DNA from: Chloroflexota bacterium
GTDB taxonomy: Bacteria > Chloroflexota > Anaerolineae > Fen-1058
DNA: 9,645 bases
Assembly (NCBI GenBank): GCA_016219235.1
Contig: JACRBO010000023.1
Coordinates: 1 to 9,645 of the forward strand
Direction: 5' to 3'
The notes under the pieces: model-generated
Database searches by the model: none
The model's input: the letters and a program-made list of their open reading frames with translations, nothing else
Told to the model about the DNA's origin: nothing
Program-made: the position numbers and the translations under genes
Shown here: one piece after another, positions 5,793-9,645 of the stretch
How positions within the stretch are numbered: position 1 is the stretch's first letter
How the letters are laid out: every line of letters starts with the position of its first letter

Positions 5793-7325
5793 CTATGGAA
5801 TCGAACGTGGGAGTTCGTGCGGACTGATGCGGATCGTGGCCGAACCGCCCGATGCCGGCAGAATGATCGTGCTGAAGTTGAAGTAGGGTACCACCAACTG
5901 GACCGCGCCGACCGCGGTTACGGTAAAATTCACGCGGCCCGTTTGATCGGTCAAATTCTGCGCCAGCAAATTGCCGTTGGTCAGGTCGAACACGCGGGCC
6001 GAGACGCCCACCACGCCCTCGCCGGGATCGGGCTTGTTGTTGCTGTCGGTGTCGTAGTAGACCTGCAAACTGACCGGAATCGCCTTGCCGGGCAAACCGG
6101 CCGGCGTGACGGTGGGCAGCGGCACAATCTTGATGAACGGCGGCGTCGGCGACAGGGTGGGACTGGGCGTCAACGACGGCGTTAGCGTCGGCGGGATGGG
6201 CGTGTTCGTCGGGCGGCCCGGCTCGAAGGTCGCCGTCGGCGCAGGTGTCGGCGTAAACTGCGACACGATCGTGCACTCATAGCTATACGACGCGCCCGCC
6301 TGTTCGCTCTGAGGCCGATGGAACCCCTCGCCCACCAGCCCGTACAACCAGCCCTCATAGGTGACGTAGTAGCTAACGCTGCTGCTCAAATCGCCGGCCG
6401 CGCGATTGAAATCATCCTGGCCGGTGATGCCGTTCCGATTCACATCGTACAGGATCAAGTTCGTGTCGGTGCCGGGCGTCAGGTCCAACGTCCGGCAGGT
6501 CACTAACATGCCAGGTTTCACCCGTGCCTTGAAGAAATCATTGTCCCAGGAATCACCGCTCTGGATACATTCCACAAAATTGAGGCTGGCATATTTCACG
6601 CCCAGACCGATGGTTGTAGCCGAATCATAATCATTATTCGGTTCGAACTTGTCCGCGCCAGTGGTGCAGGCAAACGGCCCCGGCGTCGGCGTGATGGTCT
6701 TGGTAGGCGTATTGGTGGGGGTTTGCGTTGGCGTAAGAGATGGGGTGGGAGTGGGCTCTATCTCAGCAGCAACTAAACGATATGTGCCACTACAAGTCGA
6801 ACCAAAAGGCAAAATCTGAAAAACCTCAAAAATCAAACTGCTATTAGAAGTTGCAGTAACCACAATCGATGCGCCCGAGTCAAAAGTGTTTGTATCGGTG
6901 TATAGGGGAGTCTGACTAGCGTTGTAAACTACAAGTCCCAGGTTGTAGTTACCAATGCTATCTGGAGTTACTTGAACGCTGTATCGCCGACCAGGCACGG
7001 GAATGCCGATCTTGAAGTAATCCCTTGAAACGTTTACAACTTGATTAGGTGTGCCCGAGAAAAGCGCCAAATTAGTGTACAACGCAGCCAAATCGAAAGC
7101 CGACGCAAAGGATTCATTGCCCTGATACTGATCGGTTGTCGTAACCCCAACTGTGCAAGTAATTGGCGACTGACTAGGCGCTAATGGTTCTTGCGCGATA
7201 ACCGGTCGGGCGGCTGGTACAGCACGCCCGGCGGCGCGCACGCGCGGCGTCATTGCCAGCAACAACACCGCGACGACCGCCAGCATACCGATTGACATTA
7301 CCCCAATGATTCGAGCGCGCTTCAT
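5793..7325 (-). CDS. Secreted adhesin-type protein with two PPC-like domains and an SdrD B-like domain
   Basis: This encodes 510 residues from the ATG at 7325, chosen because AAGGA lies nine bases upstream (7335-7339) and a signal peptide follows at once: MKRAR, a hydrophobic core at 7-25, and likely cleavage near 31-44 (VRAAG or VIAQ). The extracellular part alternates folded domains with Thr/Pro linkers. Residues about 56-188 are a PPC-like beta-sandwich. Residues 190-217 are a linker (PTPTPSLTPTQTP and so on). Residues 224-352 are a clearer PPC domain beginning DKFEPNNDYDSA. Residues 357-409 are a second linker. Residues 416-470 resemble SdrD B/Cna B domains, with an acidic, calcium-site-like loop DTDSNNKPDPGEG and a closing TDQTGRVNF. 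No catalytic motif was seen, so binding or a structural role is more likely than an enzyme. It is the first gene of the minus-strand surface block. The stretch coding for residues about 42-188 has clearly lower GC than the rest. Confidence 0.88.
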   Translation of the reverse strand: MKRARIIGVMSIGMLAVVAVLLLAMTPRVRAAGRAVPAARPVIAQEPLAPSQSPITCTVGVTTTDQYQGNESFASAFDLAALYTNLALFSGTPNQVVNVSRDYFKIGIPVPGRRYSVQVTPDSIGNYNLGLVVYNASQTPLYTDTNTFDSGASIVVTATSNSSLIFEVFQILPFGSTCSGTYRLVAAEIEPTPTPSLTPTQTPTNTPTKTITPTPGPFACTTGADKFEPNNDYDSATTIGLGVKYASLNFVECIQSGDSWDNDFFKARVKPGMLVTCRTLDLTPGTDTNLILYDVNRNGITGQDDFNRAAGDLSSSVSYYVTYEGWLYGLVGEGFHRPQSEQAGASYSYECTIVSQFTPTPAPTATFEPGRPTNTPIPPTLTPSLTPSPTLSPTPPFIKIVPLPTVTPAGLPGKAIPVSLQVYYDTDSNNKPDPGEGVVGVSARVFDLTNGNLLAQNLTDQTGRVNFTVTAVGAVQLVVPYFNFSTIILPASGGSATIRISPHELPRSIP

Positions 7326-7355
7326 ATGCCTGAGTCCTTTTACCTGACTAGGGGT

Positions 7356-7384
7356 ATTATACATGGAACAACAGCGCGACACAA
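7356..7384 (-). promoter_or_regulatory. Sigma70-type promoter of the surface-protein block
   Basis: On the minus strand the -10 is a perfect TATAAT (complement of 7356-7361). A 17-base spacer separates it from TTGTGT (complement of 7379-7384), which keeps the TTG of the -35 consensus. Transcription would start near 7349, about 24 bases before the ATG at 7325. The box lies back to back with the recJ promoter. Confidence 0.6.
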
Positions 7385-7405
7385 CCGTTTGACACGGGAC
7401 ATTGA

Positions 7406-7434
7406 TTGACGGTCATCCTCGCCTATGCTAAGAT
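7406..7434 (+). promoter_or_regulatory. Sigma70-type promoter of recJ
   Basis: -35 TTGACG (7406-7411), a 17-base spacer, -10 TAAGAT (7429-7434). The -35 matches five of six bases and the -10 four, including the key A at position 2 and final T. A further TTGACA at 7389-7394 has no good -10 at the right distance. The ATG at 7425 lies beside and partly inside this promoter, so it cannot be the recJ start. Confidence 0.55.
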
Positions 7435-7449
7435 ACCGCCCACTTTATC

Positions 7450-7455
7450 AGGAGG
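7450..7455 (+). promoter_or_regulatory. Shine-Dalgarno site fixing the recJ GTG start
   Basis: AGGAGG, five bases before the GTG at 7461. Together with the promoter at 7406-7434 it makes this GTG a better start than the ATG at 7425. Confidence 0.75.
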
Positions 7456-7460
7456 CCCGT

Positions 7461-9221
7461 GTGTCCAACCCCGCTCCGGCTTCAGCCGCTGCGACTCCTT
7501 CAAGAGCCGCCCGCATCCGCGCCAAACGCTGGGCCATTTACCCGACCGCGCCCGACGACCAGTTCGCCCGCTTTCCCGATCTGCCGCCCGTCGTCGTGCA
7601 GATTTTATACAATCGCGGCCTGACCGATCCTGCCGCCGTGACGGCCTTCATCCAACCCGATCGACCCACGCCGTCCGACGATCTATTTCGCATGGCGGGC
7701 ATGACACGCGCCGTCGATCGAATCCGGCAGGCCATTCACGCCCGCGAACCGATCGCCATCTATGGCGACTACGATGTGGACGGCGTCACGGCCACCTCCC
7801 TGCTCCTGCAGACGCTTACCGCCTTCGGCGCGGACGTGCGCCCGTACATTCCGCATCGCGTCGATGAGGGTTACGGCCTCAATATCGAAGCGTTGGAGAT
7901 GCTGAAGAAAGACGGCGTGCGGCTGGTCATCACCGTCGATTGCGGCACGCGGTCGCTGGCCGAGGTCGCGCACGCCAAAACGATCGGGCTGGATTTGATC
8001 ATCAGCGATCATCACATGCCATCGGATCAACTGCCCGATGCTTACGCGCTGATCAATCCCAAACAACCCGCTTGCCCGTATCCCTTCAAAGAACTGGCCG
8101 GCGTGGGGCTGGCGTTCAAAATCGCGCAGGCGCTGTTAATCGTTAATCGTCGCGACGACGCGCAAAAAGTCACGTTGCAAGAAGACGATCTGCTCGAATT
8201 GGTGGCGCTGGGCACGGTCGCCGATCTGGCCCCCCTGCTCGACGAAAACCGCTCGCTCGTGGCGCGCGGCCTGCGTCAACTCAAGGCCACGACCCGCCCT
8301 GGCCTGCGCGCATTGATTAATCTCAGCCGGGCCTCGATCATCGACACCACCACGATCGGCTTTGCGCTAGGGCCGCGCCTCAACGCTGCCGGGCGGCTCG
8401 ATCACGCTCTGAACGCCTATCACATCCTGATGACGGCGGACGCCGCCGAAGCCGATCGGTTGGCGTTGGACCTGGACAGCCGCAACCGCGATCGACAGAC
8501 ACTGACGCGCGAACTATCGGACAAGGCGCGCGAACTGATCCTGAGCCGCGCTGATGGGGCCGCGCTGCTGTTCGCCGCCGATCCCGATTTCAAGTCGGGC
8601 GTAGTGGGCCTGGTGGCCAGCCGCCTGACCGAAGAGTTTTATCGCCCGTCCGTCGTCGTCGAGCAAGGGCCAATCGAAAGCCGTGGTTCATGCCGCAGCA
8701 TCCCGGAGTTTCACATCACGCGCGCGTTGGACGAATGCGGCGACTTGTTCGTGCGGCACGGCGGCCACGCGGCGGCGGCCGGCTTTACCATCGAGACCGC
8801 CAGACTGGCGAAACTATCAACGCGCCTGGAAGCGATTGCGCAGCGTGAACTGGGCGGGCAAGAGTTGATGCCCACGCTCTCGATCGACGCGGTGGTGCCG
8901 CTGCACAAGCTCAAGGCCGATCTCTTTTCGGCGCTGCAACAACTGGAGCCGCACGGCTACGCCAATCCGCAGCCGATCTTCGCTTCGAAGCATGTCAGCC
9001 TCATGGAGATTCGCACGGTGGGTGCGGACGCCGGCCATTTGAAGCTGCGCGTCAGCGACGGCAGCGTCATCTTCGACGCCATCGCCTTCCGGTTCGGCCC
9101 GCTGGTCACGCGCTTCTCGCGCGGCGACAAGATCGATCTGGCCTACACCTTTGAAGAAAACGAGTGGAACGGCGAGAAGCGGTTTCAACTCAACGTCAAA
9201 GACATTAAGTTAGCAGCGTAA
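7461..9221 (+). CDS. recJ: Single-stranded-DNA-specific 5'-3' exonuclease RecJ
   Basis: This encodes 586 residues, close to the usual RecJ length (about 570-580). RecJ degrades single-stranded DNA from the 5' end, using two metal ions, in RecF-pathway recombination, mismatch repair and base-excision repair. The DHH phosphoesterase motifs are in order: GDYDVDGVTA (Asp103, 105, 107), VDCG (Asp160), SDHHMP (Asp183, His184, His185) and the ELAGVGLAFK region near 220. A GPRLNAAGRLDHA segment follows, then the DHHA1 domain with FKSGVVGLVASRL and GGHAAAAGF (Gly434, Gly435, His436). The last 110 residues form the oligonucleotide-binding-like tail. All catalytic residues that I can check are present. 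The GTG start is set by AGGAGG at 7450. It is transcribed away from the surface-protein block from its own promoter, and its stop overlaps the edge of a palindromic array. Confidence 0.97.
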   Translation: MSNPAPASAAATPSRAARIRAKRWAIYPTAPDDQFARFPDLPPVVVQILYNRGLTDPAAVTAFIQPDRPTPSDDLFRMAGMTRAVDRIRQAIHAREPIAIYGDYDVDGVTATSLLLQTLTAFGADVRPYIPHRVDEGYGLNIEALEMLKKDGVRLVITVDCGTRSLAEVAHAKTIGLDLIISDHHMPSDQLPDAYALINPKQPACPYPFKELAGVGLAFKIAQALLIVNRRDDAQKVTLQEDDLLELVALGTVADLAPLLDENRSLVARGLRQLKATTRPGLRALINLSRASIIDTTTIGFALGPRLNAAGRLDHALNAYHILMTADAAEADRLALDLDSRNRDRQTLTRELSDKARELILSRADGAALLFAADPDFKSGVVGLVASRLTEEFYRPSVVVEQGPIESRGSCRSIPEFHITRALDECGDLFVRHGGHAAAAGFTIETARLAKLSTRLEAIAQRELGGQELMPTLSIDAVVPLHKLKADLFSALQQLEPHGYANPQPIFASKHVSLMEIRTVGADAGHLKLRVSDGSVIFDAIAFRFGPLVTRFSRGDKIDLAYTFEENEWNGEKRFQLNVKDIKLAA

Positions 9222-9223
9222 TC

Positions 9224-9297
9224 GGTGACTGGTAACTGGTCAACTGGTAACTGGTCAACTGGTTGACTGATTACCGATTGACCGATTACCGATCACC
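9224..9297. repeat. Nested palindromic array of 7- and 8-base units
   Basis: Ten short units follow one another: GGTGACT, GGTAACT, GGTCAACT, GGTAACT, GGTCAACT, GGTTGACT, GATTACC, GATTGACC, GATTACC and GATCACC. The right half mirrors the left about a centre at 9260/9261. The pairing blocks are 9224-9228 with 9293-9297, 9231-9235 with 9286-9290, 9238-9243 with 9278-9283, 9246-9250 with 9271-9275, and 9254-9259 with 9262-9267. Every pair of positions sums to 18521, so the register is exact: 27 base pairs in five blocks, separated each time by the same two-base mismatch CT opposite GA. It lies between the recJ stop and the epimerase ribosome-binding site. Confidence 0.92.
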
Positions 9298-9303
9298 CGC
9301 ATC

Positions 9304-9307
9304 GGAG
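9304..9307 (+). promoter_or_regulatory. Shine-Dalgarno site for a TTG start
   Basis: GGAG, eight bases before the TTG at 9316. No better start exists upstream in that frame, and the protein reads MKILVTGAAGF from here, which is exactly where the family begins. Confidence 0.65.
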
Positions 9308-9315
9308 CACGCCCT

Positions 9316-9645
9316 TTGAAAATTCTAGTAACCGGCGCCGCCGGCTTCATTGGCAGTCATGTCGCACAAAGATTGCTCGAACGCGGCGATGAGGTTGTGG
9401 CGCTGGACAACTTCGCGCCCAACTACAGCCGCGCGCGCAAAGAAGCCAACCTGCACGAATACGCGCATCATCCGCACTGCGACTTCGTCGACGCCGACAT
9501 CTGCGACGCCGATTACGTGCGCGGGCTGTTCGCCGTGCAGAAGTTCGATCGGGTGGTGCATCTGGCCGCGATGGGCAATGTCCGCTACTCGATCGAGCAC
9601 GCGCCCGAATACGTCGACGTGAACATTCGCGGCACGGTCAATCTG
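9316..9645 (+). CDS. NAD-dependent sugar-nucleotide epimerase/dehydratase, N-terminal part (UDP-glucuronate 4-epimerase-like)
   Basis: The first 110 codons of a gene that continues past the right edge. The TTG start has GGAG upstream. The protein opens KILVTGAAGFIGSHVA, the first strand and GxxGxxG nucleotide-binding motif (G7, G10, G13) of extended short-chain dehydrogenases. D32 in LDNF should bind the adenosine ribose of NAD. VDADICD and VVHLAA are the usual later strands. The stretch RKEANLHEY, with NVRYSIEHAPEYVDVNIRGTVNL, is closest in pattern to UDP-glucuronate 4-epimerases and related UDP-glucose epimerases. These act in the cytoplasm and supply sugars for surface polysaccharide. The catalytic Ser and YxxxK lie beyond the window, so activity and exact substrate cannot be judged. 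No promoter was found in the preceding gap, so it may be read through from recJ. Confidence 0.92.
   Translation, partial: MKILVTGAAGFIGSHVAQRLLERGDEVVALDNFAPNYSRARKEANLHEYAHHPHCDFVDADICDADYVRGLFAVQKFDRVVHLAAMGNVRYSIEHAPEYVDVNIRGTVNL

Noticed and set aside
5719..6276. Minus-strand open frame of 185 codons in another frame of the adhesin gene.
   Set aside because: The product is Ala/Asp/Arg/His-rich, as expected from a frame-shifted Thr/Pro-coding GC-rich sequence, while the main frame shows PPC and SdrD-like domains.
1..9645. Apparent richness in CGATCG, similar to the HIP1 word of cyanobacteria.
   Set aside because: It is noticeable in several genes, but I cannot count it against a codon-aware background, and it may follow from Ile-Asp and Arg-Ser codon choice.

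Overview
The window looks like a stretch of a high-GC bacterial chromosome, most likely Chloroflexota (Anaerolineae-like). The reasons are extracellular proteins with long Thr/Pro linkers, a DUF4352-type surface protein, an AbrB-radical SAM fusion, frequent GTG/TTG starts behind clear Shine-Dalgarno sites, and intergenic DNA filled with short tandem words and palindromes. This placement is inference; there is no rRNA or other marker gene in the window.

Layout. Positions 1-238 hold the 3' end of a small protein gene. A paired-hairpin element (282-335) follows, then a five-helix membrane protein of unknown function (380-904). Next is a radical SAM/SPASM protein with an AbrB-like N-terminal domain (1061-2323), behind a recognisable sigma70-type promoter. 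It converges on a minus-strand block, and a second paired-hairpin element (2341-2407) sits between the two.

The minus-strand block reads from 7325 down to 2439. Its order of transcription is a secreted PPC/SdrD-like adhesin-type protein, a membrane-anchored sortase-like plus DUF4352 protein, a Thr/Pro-rich lipoprotein, and a D-2-hydroxyacid dehydrogenase. The first three look like a cell-surface module. A heptamer array of 19 units fills the gap between lipoprotein and dehydrogenase. A divergent promoter region (about 7356-7434) separates this block from recJ (7461-9221, plus strand). After recJ comes a 74-bp palindromic array, then the start of a sugar-nucleotide epimerase gene that runs off the right edge.

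The best candidates for something undescribed are not whole genes. They are (1) two paired-hairpin elements that are inverted relatives of each other with compensatory base changes, (2) the nested palindrome at 9224-9297, (3) a low-GC segment of the adhesin gene that matches one domain, and (4) a sortase-like domain lacking the catalytic His and Cys. No stretch over 300 bases lacks a gene. No CRISPR array, tRNA, rRNA, transposase or phage gene was seen.
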